Below, piece by piece: positions 35,201 to 47,485 of a stretch of DNA of 64,000 bases. The position numbers were made by a program, and so were the translations under genes. Numbering within the stretch: the stretch's first letter is position 1; the number at the start of each line of letters is the position of its first letter. The notes below the pieces were generated by a model. The model searched no databases. It was not told the origin of the DNA and was given only the letters and a program-made list of their open reading frames with translations. This DNA is from Rhizodiscina lignyota (Eukaryota > Ascomycota > Dothideomycetes > Aulographales > Rhizodiscinaceae), in NCBI GenBank assembly GCA_010015805.1, contig ML978138.1, forward strand, positions 372,001 to 436,000. Reading direction: 5' to 3'.

Positions 35201-36744
35201 CTGCAACGAAGCCAGTGAACAGAAGAAGTGTGGGCTTTGGCGAAATGCCTCCGAAACGCACCAGCGTCCCCGGCATTGAAGTCTCAAAACATCTTACCGA
35301 TGCATTCAGCGGATCTCCCGCATCTTCTATTGGCCAGCACAGCTTCCCTGACCTTGTGAATACAGATCCGGATGAAGAGGAGGACGTCGGGCCGGACACA
35401 TTTGTTATTAAGTTCGCTGTGAGCGACACAGGCATTGGCATTCGCAAGGACAAACTCAACCTCATCTTCGACACCTTCCAGCAGGCCGATGGCAGCACGA
35501 CAAGGCGATTCGGCGGCACGGGCCTGGGTCTGAGCATCTCCAGGAGACTAGTGAATCTCATGGGCGGAAGAATGTGGGTAGAAAGCGAGTATGGCCAAGG
35601 AAGCACATTCTTCTTCACGTGCCGAGTACACTGTGCGAGCCCGGATGTCAAAGCTATTCGCCCACAGTTCAGACCGTACAGACAGCACGAGGTGCTCTTC
35701 ATCGACAAGGGGCGCACCGGTTACGGAGATCAAATCGTTCAGCACATAAGAGAACTCGATCTTGTCCCGCACCATGTCAAGGTTTCTCCCAAGGCCGACA
35801 CACCTCTACCGGACATTCTACGTGCGCCAGATCCGATGTACGGGTGCGTCATTGTGGACTGCGACGGAACCGCCCGGCAGCTGAGGGATCTGGAAAAATT
35901 CAAATACATCCCTCTTGTCATGCTGACGGACCACATCAATGTTTCTTTCCGCTCGGCTCTGGAGGATGGAATAAGCAGCTACATGACGACTCCGTGCCTT
36001 GCCATCGACTTGGGTAATGCCCTTATTCCTGCGCTGGAAGGACGTGCGGCTGCACCCGTCAGCCCTCACAGCAAGAGTTTCAACATTCTATTGGCCGAGG
36101 ACAACGCAGTCAATCAGCGACTGGCGGTCAGGATATTGGAGAAGTATCATCACACGGTCACGGTCGCGAATAACGGTCTTGAGGCCGTTGAAGCGATTAA
36201 GAAGATCAGGTATGATGTCGTGCTCATGGATGTGCAGATGCCTGTGATGGGTGGCTTTGAGGCAACAGCCAAGATCAGAGAATGGGAACGCGAGAACGGC
36301 CTCACGCGCAGTCCTGTTATCGCTCTCACTGCCCATGCCATGGTTGGTGATCGCGAGAAGTGCATCCAGGCACAGATGGATGAGTATCTCTCCAAGCCTC
36401 TCAAGCAGAACCAACTCATTCAAACGATCGTCAAGTGTGCTACGCTTGGCGGCGCTCTTGCGGCCCAGAATGATCAGAGAACCTCACTGGCTAGCTCGCC
36501 GCAGGATGCTGATGGCGAGTCAGCTCCGGCCGAACCGAAAACACCGGTGGAAGAGACGCCAAGAGGCACACCGGCACCGGGCAGTGCAGGCAAAACTCCT
36601 GGCGGCCTGACTCCGAAGCGGCCAAAGATAGAGAACCGCGCGTTTACCGAGAGAAATACCGGAGACGAGAGTCCGAAGCTGATGAGCGTGGATGTGGTGG
36701 ACACTGTTGATAGGGTACGTTTACCTCATTGCTTGTCGCACTGA
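32277..36744 (+). CDS. NIK1: group III hybrid histidine kinase (Nik1/Os-1 type)
   Basis: Exons 32277-33210 and 33266 onward, about 1,470 residues. A coiled coil (about 160-220) precedes six HAMP-type repeats, each with a signature such as [55 protein letters not shown] and the diverged [11 protein letters not shown]. Next are the H-box [12 protein letters not shown] with phospho-acceptor His761, the ATPase boxes ([28 protein letters not shown]), a degenerate receiver-like stretch, and a C-terminal receiver ([18 protein letters not shown] with Asp1300, Lys in YLSKPL). No transmembrane segment: a cytosolic sensor. In fungi this kinase feeds the HOG osmotic-stress pathway and is required for the action of phenylpyrrole and dicarboximide fungicides. 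A GTACGT donor at 36715 with acceptor at 36883 offers an alternative C-terminus. Confidence 0.93.
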
Positions 36745-38647
36745 CTTTCGTCGTATCTGTGGAGGACTCTTACATTTACTTGATTCATTGGCGTCCAAAC
36801 TGCGCGCTGGGTTTGGTTTGGTTTATGCATGCAAGTATTGCAGGCATCCTTACTGTCAGAGGCATGCTAACTTTTACCCACAGTTGCTTCTCAGGTCGCA
36901 CAGTAGCTGAGACTAGGGATTTCTACAGACACAGATACCCAGAGCCGTCTCAGACTATTAATGGCCGCGACCCTTCGCCTTTTGTACCATCATCCCGAAT
37001 TACCCGGCTTCAGCCTCGTCGTTCGCTGTCCATATCTGCGGGGCGTACAGCTCCTCAAGTGCTCTGCACGACGACGCTTTGCATAAGCGGCCCGGCGAAC
37101 ACAGAACTATTGTTACGAATCTCCTTTCGATCGTCCGTTCTCGGTTGTCGTATCCGCCCTTCGACGATTCTCCCATTCCGCGCATTTGCGCAACTTTCAC
37201 TTTAACTGCCGTACAGGCAGCTTTCTCATTTTCCGGGCGTTGGAGGGGGTTGGCGCTTGTTCGGGGGCCAAGCATACGAATGGCGCAGGGAGACTTATGC
37301 CGCGAGCAATCTGGTTGCTCTTCATTCTGGGGTTTTAGTTCCAGGCATTTGCACTTTGAGCGGCTTTTACTTTGATTGCCTTTGATGCTTTCAGAACTTT
37401 TTTTTTTGTCACAGACAACTTTCCTCTTCTTGCTTCTACTTCTTTGCCCTTCGCTGTACGGAATGCTTCAACTTTGCTTTTTCGACGGCTTATCTGATGG
37501 TTTTGTTTTCCGTTGTTGGGGTGGAGGGAAGTTGCGAGTAGCTAGCATTTCTAGGCGATGACGGACTGGGCATGGCAGGCAGGCTGCAGGTGGAGCTGTT
37601 CACTCTTCTCTCTCCGGCCTAGAATTTCCCCTAAGATATCAAGTCGAATCGAACGGGGAATGAAAGAGCTGCCGCTTTCGGCGTTTTGATACTGGCTGCT
37701 GCGGAATATTTGATGCACGAAGTGGTGAGGGGTTCATAGCCGACATCGAGAAGTGCCCTTTTGACTCATCGTCTGTGGTAGCCATCTTCTGCGTGAGAGC
37801 TAAAGCATATCGATGCCGGTGAAGGCGCCCGGTTGTGAAGTGTCACTCTATTTTCGTGTCGAGTTGGCGGCACAGCGGCCTCACTTCTCCGGTTGACATG
37901 TGAGGTTGCCTTCCTCCGCGTCTGCCTGCGCCTGCCTGCGCCCGGCGCCTGCCTCGCGGCCAACTGGTTTGCAGATGAACGCTTATATGATATAGCCTGG
38001 GCCTGATATGTTGATTCCGAGAGCCTGGAAAGGGAAAGCGTGTGACGCTAATGGAAGTTTGAGAGCAATCACGTGTTCACGCTTCGCCGGCCCCCTGCGC
38101 TAATCCCCGCTACACTCGAAACTTTGTCACTTTGGGTGACGCGATCGTACATCGCAACTCCCACTCATCATCGACCACCGCTTCACCCATCACCACGCGC
38201 CGCGCTGCGTTGAGCAGGTGAAGCGTTGCTCTATTCTGTGAATAACCTTGTTGCCACCATCTCTTCGCGTAGATACATTTCTACGTTGTCTTTCTCCAGT
38301 TTGCGGAGTCGATAAGCCAATCAGCAGACTGTACTTACGCGTCGTCTGTTGCGACAATTTCATCTCGTTCATCGGCGACTCAAGTAAGCATTTATTCGTT
38401 CAGCCTGGGTCATCGATAGTTTCACTGTGCCATTAACTGACGCTTTGTTTGTCATACATAGCTCTCTCACACGGCGAGAGGTGCCACGATCATCGCATTC
38501 GTTGATTTGTGCTCCGCGCACAACTCGACGAGGCAAAGCTGAGCCCACCACCAACGCGAGGCTGCATTTGGACCAATCTGGCTCTGCTGTCCACAACGGC
38601 GAGCTTCACCGGTCTAAGCTGCCTTGCGGTCTCCACAAATCCTCGAA
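36745..38647. other. intergenic, 3' of NIK1 and 5' of the SNF2 gene
   Basis: If the last NIK1 intron is used, its coding end is near 36910. The rest is pyrimidine-rich (a T9 run near 37400) with only chance ORFs; 38160-38640 looks like a leader with short upstream ORFs. Confidence 0.45.
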
Positions 38648-41600
38648 ATGGCTTCCAACTTGCCGCCGAACCCAACGAGGGAGGACATTGAAGATGAACT
38701 TGCCTTCCTGCAAGTTCGCCACGATACGTAGGCGCCCTCTGCACGCGCCCAAGGCGGCGGGTATATAAGCTAATACGTCTTGCAGACTTGAGCCCGATGC
38801 CGTAGACTACGAAACCGATAAAGGCAGCTTGCAGAGGGACATGGAGGAATTGGAAGCGATGCTCGGCAACATGCAGAACCCGCGCAACAATGGAGCTGGA
38901 GGTTTCACGCAACACGCAGCCTCTTTGTCGGCAACAAACGCTTACAATGGCCTTTCAACGGCGAGCCTTTCAACGCCAACACGAGCAACCGCTCAACACT
39001 ATCGCCCTTCTATAAATTCGGGTTCCACTATTCCTTCTGCATCGAGCTCCTCTTCCCTCTCTGCAGCGAATAACATGTCACGCAAGCGACCCTACGACGG
39101 TAACAATTCACACTATACCCTTACTGCTGGCGATGGCGATATGAGGATGAGCAAGTCATCGCGGACAACGCCTAGCCCTGGCCCCTCCACGCCTGGCACA
39201 ACTGCGTCGGAAGATTCGCTAGAGTATTTGGGCGAGCTTTTGAACCAGCAGCCTACGTCTTCGGACCCTAGCGCGAGACAGCGGGTCATAGACCGCCAGC
39301 GCCACTCTCACCAGAGAGTACTCCAGCAGTTCGAGCAGAGTAAGAGGGATGCAGAGTTAGCTAGGCAGCTGGAACGAGGTATTCCTGTGAGAGCTCCACA
39401 GCCACAGAGCGCAAGCCAAGCACTTTTGAATCGTAATGGAGGCTTTAAGGTGCCAAAGGCTCCTACACCCACTCCACAAGTCTTTGCATCTTCGAGCAGT
39501 CAGACCTCCAACCCTTTTGCATTTGCTGGATCGGGAGCCCCTCCTTTTAACACTATTTCTCCTCAGCTTACGCAGCAGGTTGCGTATCGTCCTGGCCATC
39601 TTGCAGTGCCGCCTATGGAGCTGTATCAAACACCCATCAAACCAGAACAGCGCCTCAGATCAACACCGACGTTGACTAACCAAGCACAGCCGCGATGGGG
39701 AGCAGATGCTAGTGCTCCCAGACCACAGACTCAAGATAGCGACTCATCGGACCTGGAAGAGATCCCGCCAGAGGTGTTTGCCCGCTCAAGTGCTAATAGG
39801 CCACCTCCTCCACATCGCCAAAGCATGCCAGGAGCTTTCCCTACTGCGAACTCTTTCCCAGTCCCTCAGCCGTATTCTGTCCCAGCGCCGTCTACTCCTT
39901 TTGCTAGATCTAACGCCTATTCTCCATATCCAGGCGCTGTGATGCCTCCTGCGATGATTGTTCCTTCCAGGCAATACGCGCAGGATGAGCTCCGTGAGAT
40001 GATTAGAGCTCGTCATGCACATATGGGCGGTCACCTTCCGGATCTGGCTGGGCTTCGCGATACCATCTTCTCAATCTCGCCAAATACAGTCCCTAGCTCT
40101 GCTTTTGGACTCAATCCTCGAGCCCCATTGTACATCGATAGTGACGATGACGATGACCCTTCTTCGCGATACAACCACTACTACATGACGGCGCAGGAGC
40201 AAGAAGAGGAGATAAAGAAACTCATCGAAAATATCAGGCCTGACGAGGAAGCTGACCCTACCAAGCGCGAACCCACCCCTGAAGCGATGAATGATAAGTT
40301 ATACCCACATCAGCGCTTAGCTCTCACATGGATGAAGAACATGGAAGAAGGCACGAACAAGGGCGGTATTCTAGCCGATGATATGGGTTTGGGGAAGACG
40401 ATTCAGGCTCTCGCGCTTATGGCTACAAGGCGCTCTGAGGATCCACGGAGGAAGACGACTTTGATCATTGCTCCTGTTGCTTTACTGTCCCAGTGGGCAA
40501 GGGAGATTACAACAAGGCTCAAGTCTGGTAAACACTCGTTATCCGTCTTCATCCATCACGGGCCAAGGAGGAAGAAGTCATTCAACGAGCTCAAAATGTT
40601 TGACGTTGTGTTGACAACTTTCGGAACACTTGGCCAAGAGCTGAAGAGGCTGCAAGAGTGGCAGAAGAAGCAGGCAGCAGATCCTGATGCGTACCTACCA
40701 CCGGCTCAGAATGTTCTGCTCGGAGATAATTGCAAATGGTACCGCGTAATCATTGACGAGGCTCAGTGCATCAAGAACCGGACAACTAAAAGCTCGATGG
40801 CCACTTGTGAGATCCAGTCCATCCATCGATGGTGCATGACGGGCACGCCAATGATGAACGGACTCAGCGATCTCTTCGCTCTTGTTCGTTTCCTAGGGAT
40901 CAAGCCTTTCAACGACTGGGACATGTTCAACAAGGAATTCATCAAACCCATTAGGGGTAGCGACATGCCAGACCTTCGCGCTGCTTCGATGAAGAAATTC
41001 CAGGTCTTCATCAAAGCTATCTTGCTTCGTCGCACCAAGACATCGCAGATCGATGGGAAGCCGATCTTGGAGCTCCCGCCTCGCATTGTTGAACAGAAGC
41101 ATGCGATCTTCAGCGAGGACGAGAAGAACTTCTACGATGGCCTGGAGAAGAAAACCCAAGTCACCATCAACAAGTACCTCAGGGAAAATACCGTCATGAG
41201 ACACTACTCCAATGTCCTTGTGCTTCTGCTTCGTCTGCGCCAAGCTTGCTGCCATCCGCATCTGATCAAGGATTACGCACAAGCTGAGAATATCACCGAC
41301 ATTCCAGAGGACCAGCGTCTCACTCTTGCGAAGAAGTTGCCTCCCGATGTCGTCGAGCGCATCGTCGCTGCAGGGGGCGCATTTGAGTGCCCAATTTGCT
41401 ATGATGGTGTTGACAATCCAGCCATCATGTTTCCCTGTGGCCATGATACATGCATGGAGTGCTTCGTCAAGATCACTACTCCAGAGCAGGGCATCGCTGA
41501 AGGTGATGAGAATGGCCAGGCAAAATGCCCCCAGTGCAGAGTAAAGGCGGATAGGAACAAGGTGGTGGACTATGAGACTTTCCAGAAGGTTCATGAGCCA

Positions 41601-42549
41601 GAAAAGTGGGCTGAGAAGCATCCAGATGCGGGCAACTCGCAGGAAGATGACGACGATACTGCCGACGAGACTGAGTCTGAAGACGATGACGACGAGACGG
41701 AGAGCTTGGATGGCTTTATAGTTGATGATGATGTTGAAACTGACCCTGACGCCGACGAGGATGAGCCGAAACCGAGCACAAAGGGCAAAGGGAAGATGAA
41801 GCCAAAGTCGAAGAAGAAGGGCTCGAAGGGCAAAGGAAAGGCCAAGGCCGCGCCGAAGCTCACGCTCGCCGAGCTCAAGAAGTTGAGCCTGCGCAACAAG
41901 GCTTCGAAGCGAAAATACCTTCGCCGTCTTGAGAAGGACTGGGTCACCAGCAGCAAGATCGACAAGACGATCGAAATCCTCAAAGAGATTGACGAGAATG
42001 ACCCTGAGGAGAAGACGATCATCTTCAGCCAATGGACTAGTATGCTCGATCTGCTTGAGGTCCCGCTCCACAGGCAGGGCTTCATCTGCCAGCGCTACGA
42101 CGGTAGCATGGACGCAACCCTTCGTGCCAATGCTGTCGAGGAGTTCATGACCCAGTCAAGGTGCAAGGTCATGCTCGTCTCGCTCAAGGCCGGAAACGCG
42201 GGACTCAACCTCACGGCTGCCAGCCAGGTCATCATCCTTGACCCCTTCTGGAACCCGTACGTTGAGGAGCAGGCTATTGATCGAGCTCACCGTATTGGTC
42301 AGCGCCGCGATGTGCACGTGCATCGTGTGCTGGTTGCGGATACGGTCGAGGACCGCATCATCTTGTTGCAGAACCAGAAGCGTGACCTTATCGGTGCGGC
42401 TCTGGATGAGAATGCGAGTAAGGATTTGGGCAGGTTGGGTGTCAATCAGATTCGGTTCTTGTTTGTAAGTATTGATCCGGACTTGAGTTGCTTGGGCTTT
42501 ACTAACTTGTCGATAGGGCCTCGGCGGCAATCCCACTGCGCAGGGCTGA
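38648..42549 (+). CDS. ULS1: RING-containing SNF2-family ATPase (Uls1/Ris1-like)
   Basis: Exons 38648-38727, 38786-42464 and 42517-42549 give 1,263 residues. The first exon begins MASNLPPNPTREDIEDELAF; the last adds GLGGNPTAQG. A long disordered Ser/Pro/Gln-rich N-terminus (to about 480) precedes the SNF2 ATPase: Walker A DDMGLGKTIQ (Lys564), DEAQ box at 684 (IDEAQCIKN), and WCMTGTPMMN. A RING finger sits between the helicase lobes at about 895-943 (CPICYD ... FPCGHDTCMECF ... CPQC). After an acidic and Lys-rich linker comes the C-terminal lobe (IIFSQWTSMLDLLE, LVSLKAGNAGLNLT, RAHRIGQ). The RING inside the helicase is shared by Rad5, Rad16 and Uls1; overall sequence fits Uls1/Ris1, a nuclear translocase linked to SUMO-directed ubiquitylation. 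Confidence 0.88.
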
Positions 42550-44969
42550 GAAATTAGCGGGCACGCGTAGACTAGGCGGGAAGCGTTTCGAGACGCGAGG
42601 TGTTGGTTCGGAGTTGTTTCTCTCCTTTGCTGCCCTGCAGATAGCTTTAAGCTCTGCTTTCATTGCTTTTACTTCGTGCACAAGGTGTGCAGAATGGCGT
42701 CGGCATAGATCCGCTACGCATTTCTACCTTATTTCAAGCCCTGATTGCCCGTTTTCCTTCGATGTATTTTTCACTACTGGTGGGGAGGCCTTCTGCGGAT
42801 CTGACACGGCGCATACGAAAGGCATATGATACCCGCACGCCGCATGTTCTTTTTTCATTGTGCTATTCTCGGTTTTGTTTGACTTGCTGGAGTCTTTCTC
42901 GAATCATGGTTTGCGCTTAACGTGTCATAGCTTTCGATGCTCGCAATAGCGAAGGAGGCTCTTTGCTGCATGGTTACTGAACTGTATAGCAGGTAGAGAA
43001 TCGAGCTTGATATGTTTTCTCTAGACCTCGCGGCCATCTGACTTGACCTTTGAAGCAGTGAAATCTACAATACACGTGTGACGGCGCGAAATTGCAATAA
43101 GCTCTATGGAGTATGCTCCGCCTACGCAATGCGAGCGACCAGGCGTTCTGCTGATGTCGCTCTTCAACCCGAGGTGCGTACGCCCGTAAAGCTTCATGTT
43201 TCTAAGTCTTGTGGTCAAACTGGCTCACCGCGGCTGCTGACTGAGCGCGTGTTCAATTGTTCTTGGAGTTTACTTGTCGTAGCTTCGCGAACGTGGGAAA
43301 ATTCTTTCACTTAGTGCGCAGTGTCTCCTCTTGGGTGGCTGTATATGTGCGCGAAGAGAAACAGGCTCCTCCGAATGCGTACCGCGCAACTTATTATACA
43401 GTATGCAGATGTATGTATCCAGCACACTCTACCACTCCATGCGCAAGACATTCGTGCGTATAGTCTCCGGTCGTGAGTCCTTCCGGCCTCTTTGGGATAT
43501 GGTGCGAGGCGGATGCGAGGCAGATAGTCACGTCTTCCGGCAGCATGCTTGTGTCGAAGATGAATTGCGACGTAGGAATGTCACTTCCGCGCATCTTGTA
43601 TAGAGAAGGGACTCCGGGTTGAGTTTACTAACAAGCAAGCGACCGGCTGCCCTGACGATATAGCTCTTCAACTTAAAATACCCAAAAGGAAGTGCAGCCT
43701 TCTTCTCATCCCTGCCCTCTTCTTAACCCGCAGTACGTCTTGTTAGCCTACTGATGTCGCTCTTCGATCCAAAGACCGCATGCCCATAGAGGATGGTGTT
43801 TCTAAGCCTTGCAGCTAGAAAAAGTCAACAGCGACTTCTGCTCGAGCACGGATTCGATTATATCTAGAGGGTGCTTATTGTAGCTTCTCGGACTTGGGAA
43901 AATTCATGAATTTGGTAAGAAGTGTGACCACTTACCTAACTGTATATGTACGCGAAGGGAAACAGGCTGCTTAAGAGTTCGTGCTGCGTATAGTTGGTCT
44001 ATGTGAAGTGAGTGTCTAGCTGCTCTGCGAAAGTCGTTCTTCAACCCAAACACTCAGAGACGGAAGTGCGGCCTCCTTCGTCCTCCTCGCGTTCTTCGTC
44101 GCTTCCTCGAGCAGCACTAAATCTGCTTTACTATAGTGGCCGGATTCTCTTATGGCCTGGGTATAGTAGCTCTCCCCACTGTCCAGATCTCGCCCGGATC
44201 AATGACGTGGGTCTCGACGACCTATTGGAGGGTGTCATATCTAAATCGGCCACAGCCGTGGGATTGGTCTCCGCCTCCCCTAGGGCACCTCCTCGAAGGG
44301 TCGACGGTAAGTGTATACCGCTACATTAGTACTTGATATACATCTCTTTCTTCTTGCCTCTCTTTAGTATTTGTGCCAGCTCCGTGTCAGGGTCATGCTC
44401 CGCCACAAAAGTGTCATTTTGAAGCAGTCTGGATCCGGTTGTACTGCGAGCACCAAGACCATCTTCGCCTACGTGTAGGGTCACGGAGGCTCATGTTTCT
44501 AAGTGTTATTGTTAGTAAAGATTAGCTGCGACTCCTGGTCGAGTGTGTATTCGATTATATCCGGAGTCAACTTGTTGTTACTTCGTTTTGTAGGAGGTAT
44601 GTCTGCTTATCTAGTAGTCCTATGCACGCTAATAGAAACAAGCTGATTAAGAGATCGCACTCCCACAGTCGGTGCATGTGAAGAAAACGTCTATGTACAT
44701 AGTTTATACACGAAGAGGAGTAACTCCCATCCCACTCCTAGCTTGGACTAAAATGCCAGTTACTGGGAGCTCGGATCAGGAGATCAGCACAAGGATCGCG
44801 TCCCCAGCACAGACATTCCGCGTCTTGCACTCATGAGACAATCCAGCCTTCAGAAACAGACAGCTGGGAATTGCCGCAAAAATGCGGCGTATTCCAATGT
44901 CTTCGAGCTCTCCGAGCTCTTTGAGCCTTCTCCATATCCAATTGACTTTCAATCCTGCCTCAGCCAAAT
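42550..44969. other. long intergenic region containing the repeat array
   Basis: Apart from the repeats noted at 43140-44700 I see no gene. Short ORFs differ between the repeat copies and so are not conserved. The last 270 bases before the SDR gene are its promoter side. Confidence 0.5.
43140..44700. repeat. three diverged tandem copies of a noncoding repeat
   Basis: Three stretches, about 43145-43410, 43744-44010 and 44430-44695, align by eye. Shared blocks are ATGTTTCTAAG followed by a TTG, then a block around TCGAGCACGGATTCGATTATATC, a GTAGCTTC/TTGTTACTTC block, and GAAACAGGCTGCTTAAGAG. A shorter partial copy of the head (GTTCTTCAACCCAAACACTC, and AAGGAAGTGCAGCCTTCTTC against CGGAAGTGCGGCCTCCTTCG) occurs near 43665 and 44035. 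Spacing is about 600 and 700 bases. Many differences are C/T or G/A. No ORF is conserved between copies. The array marks the border between the conserved kinase-SNF2 block and the SDR-HET accessory block. Confidence 0.6.
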
Positions 44970-45971
44970 ATGTTCGGTTTTTTCGAACCAACTTTCCATC
45001 CAGACACTGATATCCCAGACCTTGCGGGCAAGGTCTTTCTAGTTACAGGCGGTAATAATATGTACTCATTACAGTATTTTGCGATGAAGTATTCGACTAA
45101 CGCTTCATCAACATCGACAGGAAATGCAGGACTCGGGAAAGAAACTGTCTTGCGACTCGCGAAGCACAATCCGCGCAACATCTTCCTGGCTGCGCGAGAC
45201 AAGATGAAAGCTGACGAAGCTATTCGCGACATAAAGAAAGATGCCCCAAATGCGACCATTACACATCTGTCCCTCGATCTCGCTTCTCTGAAGTCCGTTC
45301 GCGCCGCTGCCGAGACCGTGATATCTACTACGGATCGATTAGACGAGCTCATCAATAACGCTGGGGTGATGGCAGTACCAGCGGCCGTAACGCAAGAGGG
45401 CTACGAGATCCAATTCGGCACGAACCACATCGGCCACTTCCTACTCACGAAGCTACTACTCCCACTACTCCAACGAACAGCCGCGTTGCCAGATTCAGAT
45501 GTGCGAATCGTGAACCTGAGCTCTGGGGGGCATATGCACCCGCCATGGAGCGGTATACTCTTCGACGGTAGCTTAGAAGGCACGATGGAGGCATATAACA
45601 CATTCGTGCGCTACGGACAGTCCAAGCTGGCCAACATCTTGCATGTCCGAGAGCTCGCGAAGCGGTATCCGACCATTAAGGCCATTGCAGTTCATCCCGG
45701 CGGCGTGAACACAAATCTCAGCGTCACCTTTCAGAAGAACCATCCCTGGGTTGGCATACCAGGCGCCTACTTGCAGAGTTTCGTGTTGAAGACGGCGGAG
45801 CAAGGTGCCTTGACGCAGCTATGGGCTGCAACGAGTCCGGATGCCGTGAGCGGAAAGTACTACGTGCCAGTCGCGAGGGAGAATTCGGGTTCTGCATACT
45901 CGCGGAATCCAGAGATGGCAGCGAAGCTGTGGGACTGGACGGAAGAGCAGCTGGCAAAACATGGGTACTGA
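44970..45971 (+). CDS. short-chain dehydrogenase/reductase (retinol dehydrogenase-like)
   Basis: Exons 44970-45051 and 45121-45971 give 310 residues. The 69-nt intron (GTAATA...CGACAG) is a multiple of three and lacks a stop, so it can be mistaken for coding. Removing it restores the NAD(P) loop LVTGGNAGLGKET (TGxxxGxG, about residues 25-34). Other motifs are LSLDLASLKSVR, NNAGVMA, NLSSGGH and the catalytic YGQSK (YxxxK). Family members reduce or oxidise ketones and aldehydes with NADP(H); the substrate is unknown. The gene ends only four bases from the 3' end of the HET gene on the other strand, so the two are convergent. Confidence 0.9.
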   Translation: MFGFFEPTFHPDTDIPDLAGKVFLVTGGNNMYSLQYFAMKYSTNASSTSTGNAGLGKETVLRLAKHNPRNIFLAARDKMKADEAIRDIKKDAPNATITHLSLDLASLKSVRAAAETVISTTDRLDELINNAGVMAVPAAVTQEGYEIQFGTNHIGHFLLTKLLLPLLQRTAALPDSDVRIVNLSSGGHMHPPWSGILFDGSLEGTMEAYNTFVRYGQSKLANILHVRELAKRYPTIKAIAVHPGGVNTNLSVTFQKNHPWVGIPGAYLQSFVLKTAEQGALTQLWAATSPDAVSGKYYVPVARENSGSAYSRNPEMAAKLWDWTEEQLAKHGY

Positions 45972-45975
45972 GCCG

Positions 45976-47469
45976 TCATATGATAACAAACGTCTCTTCT
46001 GGGAATTCGCCTTTCTCGTGCGCATCCATTGCCATCTGCTTTGTTGTGTCGTTCAGGTAGCATGGGCCGATCAGCGTGTACTTAGTATCAGCTGACTCAT
46101 CCGAGCGTAGCATGTGCGGTAGTTCGGCATCGGGAAAGAAACAGCAGATGTCCCCTACTTTCGTCATCCCTGGGCCTAGGCCAATATATCCGTTGCTGCA
46201 CACGAAAAGACGTCTCTTTCGGGCGCAACTCACAGCCCGCAAGGTGAAGTGGGAGTAATCCGCCGGGCTAGGGTGGACTTCGTCTTGGATCTCCGCTGGG
46301 AGACTGTCCTTGTCAAAATCGGAAACTAAGTGCTCGAATTCTTGAATCCATTTTATAAGGCAGGGCTTTACATCGGTAAGTTCGAAGTGGGCGAATTGCG
46401 CTATCATAGTGAGAGCCAGCGATTCCAACAAGTCATCATACACAGACGAGCCAAACTCTTCGCGGTGCAGGCGCCGCAAGGTATCGATGAATGGGTTCTT
46501 GGTCTCCCATCCCGAGCGCTTGTGGGGCTCTCTGACAAAAACGTCGTTTCTTCTGATCGATGCCGACACATGGGACACGGTGCCAAGTTTGAAGCCTTGG
46601 GCATGCAGCTCAGTTCGATCGCGGATTGAAAAGTGGTAGCCTGGTTTTCTTCTGGGAGATTCACGAAACGGAGAATTCGGCTGCAGTTTGGACTGTTGAG
46701 TTTCATTCCATTGCGGACACCAGGACGGGCATTTGCTTTCTGGTGCGTCTCCAGTGCAAACCCCAGCGAAGGAAAGCAGGTTCAGCGTCTGCCGCGTTTG
46801 TAACCATGAGATGGCAAAGTCAAGGTATACATCCTCAATGGATTTGGTGTAGTCAGGATGGATTGTTGTCGCTAGCAGCGGATGCGCGAGAAAAGCATAA
46901 ATGTAGTCTCGTGGGTTTGATGCCTTGTACTTTTGTCTTGCGCAGTCCAGAGCGAATAGAAACGCTTCGGAGTGTCTCATCCATTCTGTCGCCTGGCGAT
47001 GGCTAATGTCGTAAGATCTCCACATGACGCCGGACGTAAGTCTGGGCACATCTCGATACTCGTTCTCAATCCTAAGAGCATATCTCTTATGGCTTCCAAA
47101 GAAATACAGGACCTCCATGAGGTCTCTCCAGTCCAGCCTGTGTTCGCCGTACAAAATAACCGCCTCATCGGCGAGCCCTACTTCCTGGACGGTCCACGCT
47201 CTAGAAAACCACGGCATTCGTGTCATGCGGTCCAGAGCCTCCCAATTCAGCGATGCGAACTCTGATTCGGGGTCGTTGATTTTCAAATTCACCTCCGGTC
47301 CGTACTCGTGAATCAAATGGATCAGCTTCTGGACGGATTCGATCGCCAGGTGGGCATCGCCATGAACGTCCGGTCCGACATGAATGAGCACCCGCACAGC
47401 AGCTTTGTAGATTTCACCCATATGAAATACCTGATGACTGCGCTCTTTAACGTTGATTTGCTCGATGCA
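45976..47469 (-). pseudogene. HET-domain gene, 3' part (split by insertion)
   Basis: The open frame enters from the edge of an inserted element and continues EQINVKERSHQVFHMGEIY, MPWFSRAWTVQEVGLADEAV and NPRDYIYAFLAHPLL to FVII and a stop at 45976. This is the second half of a heterokaryon-incompatibility (HET, PF06985) domain plus the usual long variable C-terminus. The domain's first half (the SYVWG block) is missing here and lies at 52144-52760 in the same orientation. An ATG at 47511 in frame is inside the element and so is not the native start. The remaining 496 codons are undamaged, which suggests a recent insertion. HET proteins act in nonself recognition between fungal individuals. 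Confidence 0.88.
47465..47469 (+). repeat. target-site duplication, left copy (ATGCA)
   Basis: Direct repeat ATGCA immediately outside the left terminal inverted repeat; the same five bases lie at 52144-52148. One copy is needed to rebuild the HET reading frame. Confidence 0.8.
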
Positions 47470-47485
47470 TATCGCAACGAAACAT
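47470..47485 (+). repeat. left terminal inverted repeat
   Basis: TATCGCAACGAAACAT; its core GCAACGAAACAT matches the reverse complement of the right end at 52126-52137. The match fades after the core. Confidence 0.75.
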
